A DNA stretch of 64,000 bases from JAHRVQ01 sp029941905 (GTDB lineage: Bacteria > Pseudomonadota > Gammaproteobacteria > Pseudomonadales > Azotimanducaceae), in contig JAPYTQ010000027.1 of the NCBI GenBank assembly GCA_029941905.1, forward strand, positions 1 through 64,000, in the 5' to 3' direction. The stretch's first letter is position 1. Each line of letters opens with the position of its first letter. The notes beneath the pieces are model-generated. The model made no database searches, was not told the DNA's origin, and saw only the letters and a list, made by a program, of their open reading frames with translations. This document shows, in pieces, positions 56,443-64,000 of this stretch. Both the position numbers and the translations under genes were made by a program.

Positions 56443-57345
56443 GTGACTGAAACACACCCACAACTCGTTCTCACGGAGTCCTGCCCCAACTGTCACTCTC
56501 CACTGAAAGGACAGTTCTGTGGAACCTGTGGTCAGAACCAGAAAGGTTTTGATCGATTCTTTTTTTCCCTGGTGTCAGAAGCGTTTGAAGATATATTTGC
56601 AACTGATTCCCGAGCCTGGAAGACAATCGTCGCCCTGCTGCTGCGTCCGGGGTTTCTGACCAAAGAGTACTTCGCTGGTCGACGTGCCCGGTATGTGCAA
56701 CCACTTCGGCTTTATTTTATTACCAGTCTGCTGTTCTTCCTTGTCATGTCAATCGAGAGCACGTTCACCGATACGCAACTCATCATTGATCAGGATGGCA
56801 ACCCCGTCGAAATTGATGAATCAGAAGAAGACTACGAATTCATAGATAAGGTTGAATTAGGTTTCCTGACCGAGGAGGAGAATTCAGAATTCGCTAGTTT
56901 ACTCTCTACACAGCTTAAAAAAATCAGGAACATCGCAAAAAACGAACCCGCCAGAATTGTTGACTGGGTGATAGATATTGCCCCGCCATTGATGTTCTGC
57001 CTGCTCCCCATTCTCGCATTGCTGTTTAAAATATTTTACTTCACCAGCGGCCGATTTTATACGGAGCACCTGGTTCTGGCAGTACACAATCATTGCTTTA
57101 TATACATCGCCATGTTGATCAGTGGCTTTTTTGACTATTTTCCCGAGGGGAATATCATCTGGCAATCGTTCAAAGCCATAGTTGGCTTATGGCTGCCCAT
57201 TTACCTGCTCATCAGTCTTATGACCACCTATGGAGGGAGCTGGATTATCAATACCCTTAAGTATCTGCTTATCGGAATCAGCTACAGCTTCTTTTTTTGT
57301 ATTGCCGCTCTGATCATCGGGCTGGTGGGATTAATGACGCTGTGA
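56443..57345 (+). CDS. DUF3667-like membrane protein with zinc ribbon
   Basis: A protein of 300 residues from GTG 56443. It opens with a zinc ribbon, CPNCHSPLKGQFCGTCGQ, then a helical region (AFEDIFATDSRAWKTIVALL, LRPGFLTKEYFAGRRARYVQP) and about four membrane helices. The GKRxRYxxPxxxYF-type segment defines the DUF3667 family, whose function is unknown. A perfect TATAAT at 56403-56408 probably belongs to its promoter. The stop overlaps the next gene by 4 bp. Confidence 0.82.
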   Translation: MTETHPQLVLTESCPNCHSPLKGQFCGTCGQNQKGFDRFFFSLVSEAFEDIFATDSRAWKTIVALLLRPGFLTKEYFAGRRARYVQPLRLYFITSLLFFLVMSIESTFTDTQLIIDQDGNPVEIDESEEDYEFIDKVELGFLTEEENSEFASLLSTQLKKIRNIAKNEPARIVDWVIDIAPPLMFCLLPILALLFKIFYFTSGRFYTEHLVLAVHNHCFIYIAMLISGFFDYFPEGNIIWQSFKAIVGLWLPIYLLISLMTTYGGSWIINTLKYLLIGISYSFFFCIAALIIGLVGLMTL

Positions 57346-57854
57346 CGACTTTTGAATCACAGCTGGCAAAACTCGGCATCACCGCTCGGCATTGCAGTGA
57401 TTCCAGACTCTCTCGCTGTATCGAGGCCGAACAATTAGTTTCAGCGGAAAAAGACATTTTTGATCGCCCTCTGCGCATGACGGCTGAAACCCATCAGTCC
57501 TGGGTGGCGATGAAGAAAGCAGCCGCCAACGAGAAGATCGTGCTGCAACTTGTATCTGGCTACCGGTCGATTGACTACCAGTGTCAGCTAATTCAAACCA
57601 AGCTGGATGAGGGGCGTAAAATCAGTGAAATACTCAAGGTCAACGCAATCCCGGGTTACAGCGAGCACCACACTGGCCGGGCGCTGGACCTGACGACAAT
57701 AGACTGCAAACCTCTTGAAGAAGAGTTCGAATTTTCAGCTGCGTTCACCTGGCTCACCAGCAACGCGCAACGATTTAACTTTCATCTCTCCTATCCTCGC
57801 GACAATATCATGAGTATTGCCTATGAACCCTGGCATTGGGCTTATCAGCCTTGA
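57342..57854 (+). CDS. M15-family D-alanyl-D-alanine carboxypeptidase, VanY-like
   Basis: A protein of 170 residues from GTG 57342, which overlaps the previous stop (GTGA). Motifs are LVSGYRS, SEHHTGRALDL (zinc-binding His and Asp) and EPWHW (catalytic Glu and zinc-binding His). It should trim the terminal D-Ala of peptidoglycan stems or recycle dipeptides. No signal peptide is visible, so the protein may act in the cytoplasm or use another route. It ends 10 bp inside the convergent ferredoxin reductase gene. Confidence 0.87.
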   Translation: MTTFESQLAKLGITARHCSDSRLSRCIEAEQLVSAEKDIFDRPLRMTAETHQSWVAMKKAAANEKIVLQLVSGYRSIDYQCQLIQTKLDEGRKISEILKVNAIPGYSEHHTGRALDLTTIDCKPLEEEFEFSAAFTWLTSNAQRFNFHLSYPRDNIMSIAYEPWHWAYQP

Positions 57855-58675
57855 TACTTCTTCGTTTTCTCTGCGATTAATTTCTTCTGCTCCTCGGTGA
57901 GCTCAATCTTCTTCTTCAGTTGGGGCTGTTTGGCAAAGACATACTTCTCGCGTATTACCTGTCGAACGCCAAAACCTTCTGACTTCAGCCATGCATAAGT
58001 TTCATCGATCATCATGGGATTCCCACATAGCAATATATGGTCTGTTGCTGGCGACATGGAGAGTTGTTTGAGTCGTTCCTGCACATAACCGCCAAACTCA
58101 TCGTTCCCGAACTCATCATCGCCAGCACCGTTAATCAGTTCCCGGCTATAGCAAACATTCAGGTGGAACCCCTGATGATCATCTGAATATTGCCGAAGTT
58201 TCTCGCCGTAGATAAATTCACTGTGGTCCCGGGTACCATAAAGAAAGTACACGTCAAGCTCGCTCCCCATGAGCGTCGGGGAAAGCTGGCCTAGCATGGG
58301 CATATAAGGTGCAATCCCGACACTGGTTGCGACCAGAAAAAGTCGACGCGGTAGTTTTTCAGGCACCAGCAACCTGCCAAAAGGACCAGAAACCCGGGCT
58401 CGAATACCTGCTTTGCAATTGAACAACAATTCACTGGCCCGACCACCCTCAACGGTAGAGACGAGCAGGTCCAGCGTTGCGGAATCGCCCTTGTCGAAGT
58501 TACACAAACTATAGCTGCGTTCGAACTCACCGGTCCCATCCGTGAAAACAAAACGAAAGAACTGGCCAGGTTTGTAATCAACGACACCCCCATCGATACG
58601 AGCGAATCGAAAATCACGGGTGCTGTCACTTAGTGTTCTTATTCGTTCAAGTTTTACGTCAAAATATTCAGTCAC
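57845..58675 (-). CDS. fpr: Ferredoxin-NADP+ reductase, FprA/Fpr-like
   Basis: A flavoprotein of 276 residues. RSYSLCNF binds FAD, GGRASELLF contacts the diphosphate, ATSVGIAPYMPML and CGNPMMID bind NADP(H), and the C-terminal EKYVF aromatic-containing segment is followed by a Lys-rich tail of about 25 residues. It could reduce the [2Fe-2S] ferredoxin encoded at 10.3 kb, which has no reductase of its own nearby; this is inference. Confidence 0.88.
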   Translation of the reverse strand: MTEYFDVKLERIRTLSDSTRDFRFARIDGGVVDYKPGQFFRFVFTDGTGEFERSYSLCNFDKGDSATLDLLVSTVEGGRASELLFNCKAGIRARVSGPFGRLLVPEKLPRRLFLVATSVGIAPYMPMLGQLSPTLMGSELDVYFLYGTRDHSEFIYGEKLRQYSDDHQGFHLNVCYSRELINGAGDDEFGNDEFGGYVQERLKQLSMSPATDHILLCGNPMMIDETYAWLKSEGFGVRQVIREKYVFAKQPQLKKKIELTEEQKKLIAEKTKKYQG

Positions 58676-58808
58676 TCAACTGCCTTTTACATTGGCCTTT
58701 TTAACTATGGATATCCAAGGTACCTGGTATACGCCATTATTGCACAGACGCTCGCTTCGTAGATGCTGTGCTACTATCGAAAAAAATTGAACAGGTGAGG
58801 AAGAATGT

Positions 58809-59957
58809 ATGCAGGTCACGATCCATGGCGAAACCAAAGCAGGTTTTGAAGATGTGAAAGCCGTGTTCACATCGCTTTGGGAGGACATCGAGATTGGCGC
58901 CAGCGTATGCGTGTACCACCAGGGGGAAAAAGTCGTAGATCTCTGGGCCGGGTATACAGACCCGGCAATGACCAGACCGTGGCAAGCTGACACGCTGGTC
59001 AACGTTTATTCCGCCACCAAGGGAATTGCCAGTCTCGCGTTTGCCATCCTGGTAGACGAGGGAAAGCTGTCTTTTGATGACAGGGTTATTGATTACTGGC
59101 CGGAGTTTGGCGCCGAGGGAAAACAGGATGTTACCATCGCCCAGCTCCTGTCCCATCAGGCTGGCCTGTGTGGGGTCGACAGCAAACTGGAAGTCGAAGA
59201 TCTTTACGATTGGGAGAAGATGGTGAATCTCCTGGCTGCGCAGAAACCTATGTGGCCGCTCGGCCAGGGCGTTGGATATCATGCGGTTACCTGGGGCTAC
59301 TTTCCCGGTGAACTGGTAAAAAGGATTACCGGTAAAACGCTGGGGCAATACTTCAACGAAAAAGTCAGACAGCCACTTGGGGCAGATTTCTACCTTGGAT
59401 TGCCGGAATCGGAATTTGCTCGATGCGCGACCCTGAGTGGCCCGAATCGGGCCCGGAAAAAACCAACAGTTTCCGCAAAAAATATCACGATGCCTGCACT
59501 TTATCCTGTTGCCTTACTTAACCCTTCCATCAGTCCATTCAAGCATGCTTGCAGCACACCCTGGCGAAAAGCAGAGATAGCTGCATCCAATGGCCATGCC
59601 AGCGCCAGGGGAATGGCTACCATTTATGCGGCCATGGCCATGCAGGGGACATTAAATGGCAAGAGAATTATCAGTCAGCAAGCCCTCGAAGCCGCCCTCC
59701 AGATAGAGGTAGAGGACGAAATCGATCTCGTTCTCGGCCAGGCAATACGCCGTTCCCGGGGGTTTATCCTGAATACCGACAACGCCTACGGCCCTAATCA
59801 AAACTCCTTCGGTCATGCGGGCGCTGGTGGCTCGCTGGGGTTTGCTGACCAGGACGCTGGAATCGCCTTTGCCTACACGATGAACCAGATGCAGGCGGAT
59901 GCTGCTATAACGCCACGGTCAAAACAGCTAACCGACGCGGTATATGGCTGTATTTAG
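58809..59957 (+). CDS. Serine hydrolase, class C beta-lactamase/EstB family
   Basis: A protein of 382 residues. The catalytic Ser and Lys are in YSATKG (S-x-x-K), the Tyr in GYHAVTWGY and the third motif in GHAGAGGS. No signal peptide is visible, so it is more likely a cytoplasmic esterase of the EstB type than a beta-lactamase. GAGGAAG stands upstream of the ATG. A long antisense frame on the other strand is a shadow. Confidence 0.87.
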   Translation: MQVTIHGETKAGFEDVKAVFTSLWEDIEIGASVCVYHQGEKVVDLWAGYTDPAMTRPWQADTLVNVYSATKGIASLAFAILVDEGKLSFDDRVIDYWPEFGAEGKQDVTIAQLLSHQAGLCGVDSKLEVEDLYDWEKMVNLLAAQKPMWPLGQGVGYHAVTWGYFPGELVKRITGKTLGQYFNEKVRQPLGADFYLGLPESEFARCATLSGPNRARKKPTVSAKNITMPALYPVALLNPSISPFKHACSTPWRKAEIAASNGHASARGMATIYAAMAMQGTLNGKRIISQQALEAALQIEVEDEIDLVLGQAIRRSRGFILNTDNAYGPNQNSFGHAGAGGSLGFADQDAGIAFAYTMNQMQADAAITPRSKQLTDAVYGCI

Positions 59958-60382
59958 AGCATGAATCACAAAAAATCGCCATATTTCATATGATACGGGT
60001 CTGTACCCTCATAAAAAACCCACAATAACCTTTCTTTAACTGCTGTTTACATGATCTGTGTAAAATGAGAAATATTTCTACATGTTATCGTTTTTATCCA
60101 CTATTTAGCCAGTATGTGGGTTTACTACCCCCATTTGTTAAGATTTTCCTGATACAAAAGCACTATTTATCCTGAAACTGCCGACCCGACCACACGAACA
60201 GGCAGCACGGGTTGATCTACCGCTGACTCACAATAGCCCAGTCCCGGCGTTATTTGATTGGAAAAAGGGACAATTCACCTGTTACCGCTTCGACCTTTGT
60301 GGCAACATCTCGGCCGAAACTACGTGTATCCCCATGGCCGTCTCACGAAAGGCGGCTTTCCTCTTTTAGCAAACCATGTTAC
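59958..60382. other. Gene-free stretch of 425 bp upstream of the ABC transporter genes
   Basis: AT-rich at first, with a TTTACA-N7-TGTAAA inverted repeat at 60046-60064 that could be an operator. No terminator follows the serine hydrolase gene. The frame of the permease is open back to 60254, but that extension has no ribosome-binding site and no likeness to the family. Confidence 0.45.
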
Positions 60383-61405
60383 ATGCGCGACTATTTCTTC
60401 AGAAGGCTACTCCTTATCCCTCCGACGTTACTCGGCGTCACAATCATCGTGTTTGCTATTACTCGACTGGTGCCCGGCGGTCCACTGGAACGCGCCATTA
60501 TGGAAGCGCAGCAGTTTAATGCCGCCACGGGTGTCGGAACCCAGGTTGCGGGTCAGGGGATGGCACTGTCAGACGCCCAGTTGCTGAAACTCAAAGAATA
60601 TTATGGCTTCGACAAACCCATTCTGGAGAGCTATGTCGATTGGGTATCCAAGGTAGCCCGGGGTGATTTAGGTTCTTCGTATCGATACAACGAACCGGTC
60701 TGGGATGTTATCCAGAGCCGATTCCCGGTTTCCCTCTACTATGGACTGGTCACCCTGATAATCACCTACTCGGTGTGCATTCCGTTGGGAGTATTGAAGG
60801 CTATTCGCCACAAAACCGCCGTTGACAATATTACATCACTGCTCATTTTTATCGGCTACGCCGTACCAGGATATGTACTCGGCGCATTACTGCTTTTGTA
60901 TTTTTCAGTTCGACTGGAATGGTTTCCAATGGGCGGCTTTATGAGCCTCAGGTTTGATGACCTGACCCTCACCGGCAAGGCAATGGACCTGGTCAACCAC
61001 TCTGTGCTGCCTTTGATTTGTTACCTGGTCGGTAGTTTTGCTTTCGTTACACTGCTGTTAAAAAATCATCTGATGGATAACCTGGCATCGGACTATATTC
61101 GTACCGCCATCGCCAAGGGCGTGTCATTTAGAAAAGCCGTAACACGACATGCAATGCGAAACTCATTGATCCCTATTGCCACCACCTTTGGCCAGAACAT
61201 CGTGTTACTCGTATCCGGGTCATTCCTTATCGAAACGGTTTTCGATATCAATGGTTTCGGTTTGCTGGGTCTTACGGCAATTCTCGACCGCGACTACCCC
61301 ATCGTGATGGGTGTGGTGCTCCTTGCCAGCCTTCTGCTGTTGATCGGCAATATCATCTCCGACTTCCTGGTTGCCCTGGTTGACCCGAGGATCCGTTTTC
61401 AGTAG
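60383..61405 (+). CDS. yejB: Peptide ABC transporter permease, YejB-like
   Basis: A permease of 340 residues from ATG 60383. RDYFFRRLLLIPPTLLGVTIIVFAITRL is the usual first helix region of DppB/YejB proteins. About six membrane helices follow, with the EAA-like loop DYIRTAIAKGVSFRKAVTRHAMRN that contacts the ATPase and a DRDYPIVMGVVLL stretch near the end. The adjacent YejE-like permease makes YejB the best match. It imports oligopeptides, in E. coli also microcin C. Confidence 0.9.
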   Translation: MRDYFFRRLLLIPPTLLGVTIIVFAITRLVPGGPLERAIMEAQQFNAATGVGTQVAGQGMALSDAQLLKLKEYYGFDKPILESYVDWVSKVARGDLGSSYRYNEPVWDVIQSRFPVSLYYGLVTLIITYSVCIPLGVLKAIRHKTAVDNITSLLIFIGYAVPGYVLGALLLLYFSVRLEWFPMGGFMSLRFDDLTLTGKAMDLVNHSVLPLICYLVGSFAFVTLLLKNHLMDNLASDYIRTAIAKGVSFRKAVTRHAMRNSLIPIATTFGQNIVLLVSGSFLIETVFDINGFGLLGLTAILDRDYPIVMGVVLLASLLLLIGNIISDFLVALVDPRIRFQ

Positions 61406-62473
61406 ATGCCAAACCTCAACCCGCAAACCATAAAGAAGATACGCCGCTTCAAGGAAATCAAACGGGGCTATTACAGTTTTCTCATCCTCTGTGGATTGTT
61501 AATCGCTGTACTGATTGCTGAGGTATGGGTTAACAGCCGGGCGCTGATCGTCAGCTACGAAGGAGAACTGTACTTTCCAACCTATGCTGACTTTCATCCT
61601 GGTACCGACTTCGGCCTAGGTTACGGTTATGAAACCAACTACCGGGACCTGCAACAAAAATTTATCAACGAGGACAGTGACAACTGGGTGTTAATGCCAC
61701 TGGTTCCTTATAACCCCTTCGAAAATCATTCCTCCACAGCCTATTACAAACCGGAGGCACCCAACTTTGCACTGAAGCACTATCTCGGTACCGACACAAC
61801 CAGTCGGGATATTCTTGCCAGACTGGTCTATGCAACCCGTATCGCCCTGTTGTTCTCCATTGCATTCATGATGGCAGTTTACCTGATTGGCATCGCCACT
61901 GGCTGCGCCATGGGTTTTTATGGCGGCACTTTTGACCTGGTATTTCAACGTATAATAGAGATCTGGTCGAACATCCCTTTTCTTTACATGGTGATTATCG
62001 TTTTCTCTGTTGTCCCGACCACTTTCAGTATTCCCACCCGCATCACTATTTTACTAACTGTCATGGTGCTCTTTTCCTGGACGAGCATGACCTACTATAT
62101 GAGAACAGAAACCTATAAGGAAAAGGCACGGGATTATACGGCTGCCGCACGAATCATCGGCGCATCCGATACACGCATCATCTTTCTGCATATCTTGCCC
62201 AATGTCATCTCCACCCTGGTCACATTTATGCCCTTTACGATCGTCTCGGCCATTTCAGCAATCACCGCACTGGACTTTCTTGGCTTCGGATTACCAGCAC
62301 CGACCCCAAGTCTGGGCGAACTTCTGAAACAGGGAACCGCCAACCTTAGAACCGCTGAATGGATCGTTACTTCCGCATTCGCCACCCTTGTGTTGTTGCT
62401 GACACTGGTTACCTTTATTGGCGAGGCTGTGCGGGAATCATTCGATCCACGAAAATTTACTGTCTACAAGTAG
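61406..62473 (+). CDS. yejE: Peptide ABC transporter permease, YejE-like
   Basis: A permease of 355 residues starting at the base after the previous stop codon (TAGATG). A long periplasmic segment after helix 1, with RALIVSYEGELYFPTYADF, is characteristic of YejE. The second half has five membrane helices and the EAA loop (YTAAARIIGASDTRIIFLHI). It pairs with the YejB-like permease. Confidence 0.92.
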   Translation: MPNLNPQTIKKIRRFKEIKRGYYSFLILCGLLIAVLIAEVWVNSRALIVSYEGELYFPTYADFHPGTDFGLGYGYETNYRDLQQKFINEDSDNWVLMPLVPYNPFENHSSTAYYKPEAPNFALKHYLGTDTTSRDILARLVYATRIALLFSIAFMMAVYLIGIATGCAMGFYGGTFDLVFQRIIEIWSNIPFLYMVIIVFSVVPTTFSIPTRITILLTVMVLFSWTSMTYYMRTETYKEKARDYTAAARIIGASDTRIIFLHILPNVISTLVTFMPFTIVSAISAITALDFLGFGLPAPTPSLGELLKQGTANLRTAEWIVTSAFATLVLLLTLVTFIGEAVRESFDPRKFTVYK

Positions 62474-62532
62474 CAAAAATGCATCACCAAAAACATACTT
62501 TTCGTCTGTTAAATACCACCAAAGAGACTTTT

Positions 62533-64000
62533 ATGAAAACTAAATCCCAGGGTGCCCTATTAACTGTTGCCTGTCTGTCAATTCTGCTGACTGCATGCGA
62601 AGGCTCAAATAACAGTGAACTCGGGGATCCGATTGAAGTTCGGGATAACACCCAGGAAGTGCAGGACTACTTCGCCTCAAAACCTGATTTCTTTACGTTT
62701 AAAACACTCGCCGACCTGCCTCCGAATCTTCCATGGGAAGATGGTCTGTACCTGCCGGACATCGGGTCCGACGAGGCGATCAAGGGCGGTACTGAGTACG
62801 GGTATCTGCAGGACTTTCCACGCACGCTGCGTCTTGTTGGCCCCGATGCGAACGGCTCATTTCGGCCTTATATACAGGACAATACCGTTATCCAACTCGC
62901 CCATCGCCATCCGGACAAGTTTGACTGGTACCCCGGGCTAGCCGAAAGTTGGGCTATTGACACCGAGGCCAAGACCGTCTACATCAAGCTCGATCCACTG
63001 GCACGCTGGTCCGATGGAAAACCACTAACGACTGACGATTTCATGTATATGTTTTTCCACATGCAGTCTACTTATATCATTGCGCCCTGGTACAACAACT
63101 GGTTTGGCACACAGTACTCCAATATCACCAGGTACGACGACCACACCTTTTCGGTCGCCATACCTGAAGCTAAACCTGATATGGATTTTGTGATCCTGGA
63201 GAATGTCCTGCCTGTCCCCAGGCACTTCTACAAACAACTCGGTGACGATTTCGTTGAAAGATATCAATGGAAATTCCAACCAACCACAGGCGCCTATGTA
63301 GTCCAGGAAAAAGACATCAATAAGGGTATCTCAATCGCCCTGACACGCCTGAAAGACTGGTGGGCGAAAGACAAAAAATATTTCCGAAACAGGTTCAACA
63401 TGGACCGGGTTCATCTGTCTGTGATCCGTGATACCCCAAAGGTTTTTGAAACTTTTATGCGCGGCGACGTTGACCAGTTTGGATTGAATCTTGCGGAATA
63501 CTGGTACGACAAACTGCCCAACGATGACAAGGAAGTGGCCAACGGCTACATCCAGAAATCGGTTTTCTATAACCAACGCCCACGGCCTACCTATGGCTTG
63601 TGGATAAATTCCTCCAGACCTCTGCTGGACAATAATGATATCCGCATCGGCATTCATCATGCGACCAACTGGAAGATCGTGATTGATAAGTTTTTTCGCG
63701 GTGACTACGCAAGAATGCAAACCTCTTCTGACGGCTTTGGCGAGTTGACCCACCCAACACTGCGGAGTCGGACCTACGATATTGACAAGGCACTTGAGCA
63801 TTTCGCGAAGGTCGGTTTCAACAGGCGTGGGCCTGACGGCATCTTAGTAAACGAGCAGGGCCAGAGACTGGCTTTCACATTATCGACAGGTTACGAAAGC
63901 CTGAGAGACATATTCACAATTCTTAAAGAAGAAGCAGCCAAGGCAGGCCTGGAATTCAGGATTGAGGTGCTCGACAGCACAGCTGGTTTCAAAAAGGCCC
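62533..64000 (+). CDS. yejA: Peptide-binding lipoprotein of the ABC transporter, YejA-like, truncated by window end
   Basis: The frame opens at ATG 62533 and is still open at the last base, so 489 codons are visible and the C-terminus is missing. A lipoprotein signal (lipobox LTAC) is followed by SBP_bac_5-family sequence: YLQDFPRTLRLVGPDANGSF, then DGKPLTTDDFMYMF and GLWINSSRPLLDNNDIRIGI. E. coli YejA is soluble in the periplasm; this one is predicted to be lipid-anchored. The ATPase gene yejF is expected just beyond the window. Confidence 0.9.
   Translation, partial: MKTKSQGALLTVACLSILLTACEGSNNSELGDPIEVRDNTQEVQDYFASKPDFFTFKTLADLPPNLPWEDGLYLPDIGSDEAIKGGTEYGYLQDFPRTLRLVGPDANGSFRPYIQDNTVIQLAHRHPDKFDWYPGLAESWAIDTEAKTVYIKLDPLARWSDGKPLTTDDFMYMFFHMQSTYIIAPWYNNWFGTQYSNITRYDDHTFSVAIPEAKPDMDFVILENVLPVPRHFYKQLGDDFVERYQWKFQPTTGAYVVQEKDINKGISIALTRLKDWWAKDKKYFRNRFNMDRVHLSVIRDTPKVFETFMRGDVDQFGLNLAEYWYDKLPNDDKEVANGYIQKSVFYNQRPRPTYGLWINSSRPLLDNNDIRIGIHHATNWKIVIDKFFRGDYARMQTSSDGFGELTHPTLRSRTYDIDKALEHFAKVGFNRRGPDGILVNEQGQRLAFTLSTGYESLRDIFTILKEEAAKAGLEFRIEVLDSTAGFKKA

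Noticed and set aside
58737..59348. 203-codon frame on the minus strand opposite the serine hydrolase
   Set aside because: It is fully antisense to a gene with clear S-x-x-K and other catalytic motifs and shows no family pattern of its own.
60046..60064. ATGATCTGTGTAAA read as an ANR/FNR box upstream of the transporter
   Set aside because: It matches only 7 of 10 bases, and no -10 at 32-33 bp points to the permease gene.
63331..63801. 156-codon frame on the minus strand opposite the peptide-binding lipoprotein
   Set aside because: Shadow of a well-supported coding frame; no start site or motif.

Overview
The window looks like part of the chromosome of a facultatively anaerobic, Gram-negative gammaproteobacterium, possibly marine or sedimentary. 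The evidence is gene content: ANR/FNR regulator, HemN, heme A synthase, Mpl, SirB2, DUF3192 lipoprotein, lipoboxes, outer-membrane porin and Yej-type transporter. GC content looks moderate. No tRNA, rRNA, CRISPR array, complete insertion sequence or prophage was recognised. The species is not identified.

Layout. 0-2.4 kb: end of an EGKCG-repeat precursor followed by its DUF692 (MNIO) and DUF2063 partners, i.e. an HvfABC/bufferin-type copper-binding peptide system, then a small lipoprotein. 2.4-7.5 kb: PPi-type phosphofructokinase, YbdK-type ligase, AstE-like deacylase, SirB2, a universal stress protein and Hsp20. 7.5-38.5 kb: a region dominated by anaerobic-respiration functions: small membrane proteins, a candidate small RNA, a di-iron protein/PAS/ferredoxin operon, cytochromes, hemN, nadE, cox15, an ANR/FNR regulator, a NreB-like exporter, an unusual periplasmic nitrate-reductase-like gene set, a porin, a carbon-metabolism block, a tandem Usp protein, a globin and a SRPBCC protein. 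38.6-64 kb: more ordinary chromosome: MFS exporter, a 237-bp palindromic element, mpl, a hybrid sensor kinase, argS-folA-nitronate monooxygenase, an ECF sigma/anti-sigma/subtilase lipoprotein set with an apparent frameshift, paired acyl-CoA dehydrogenases, DUF3667-VanY, ferredoxin reductase, a serine hydrolase and the start of a Yej-like ABC transporter that runs off the end.

How it works together. From 6.9 to 38 kb there are twelve 14-bp sites resembling the ANR/FNR/DNR box (TTGAT-N4-ATCAA). Nine lie 32-33 bp (centre to centre) from a -10-like hexamer, the geometry of class II FNR-activated promoters. They precede usp genes, a 34-aa membrane protein, a predicted ~83-nt RNA with its own terminator, hemN, the nitrate-reductase-like operon, a porin, a globin and a SRPBCC protein. 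The ANR/FNR gene is in the same region. I read this as one oxygen- (or NO-) controlled regulon gathered in about 31 kb.

Several genes look damaged: a FkbM methyltransferase with an in-frame amber codon, a drug-efflux MFS remnant with several frameshifts, and an ECF sigma factor with an apparent one-base shift. All functional assignments come from reading motifs by eye; no database search was run.
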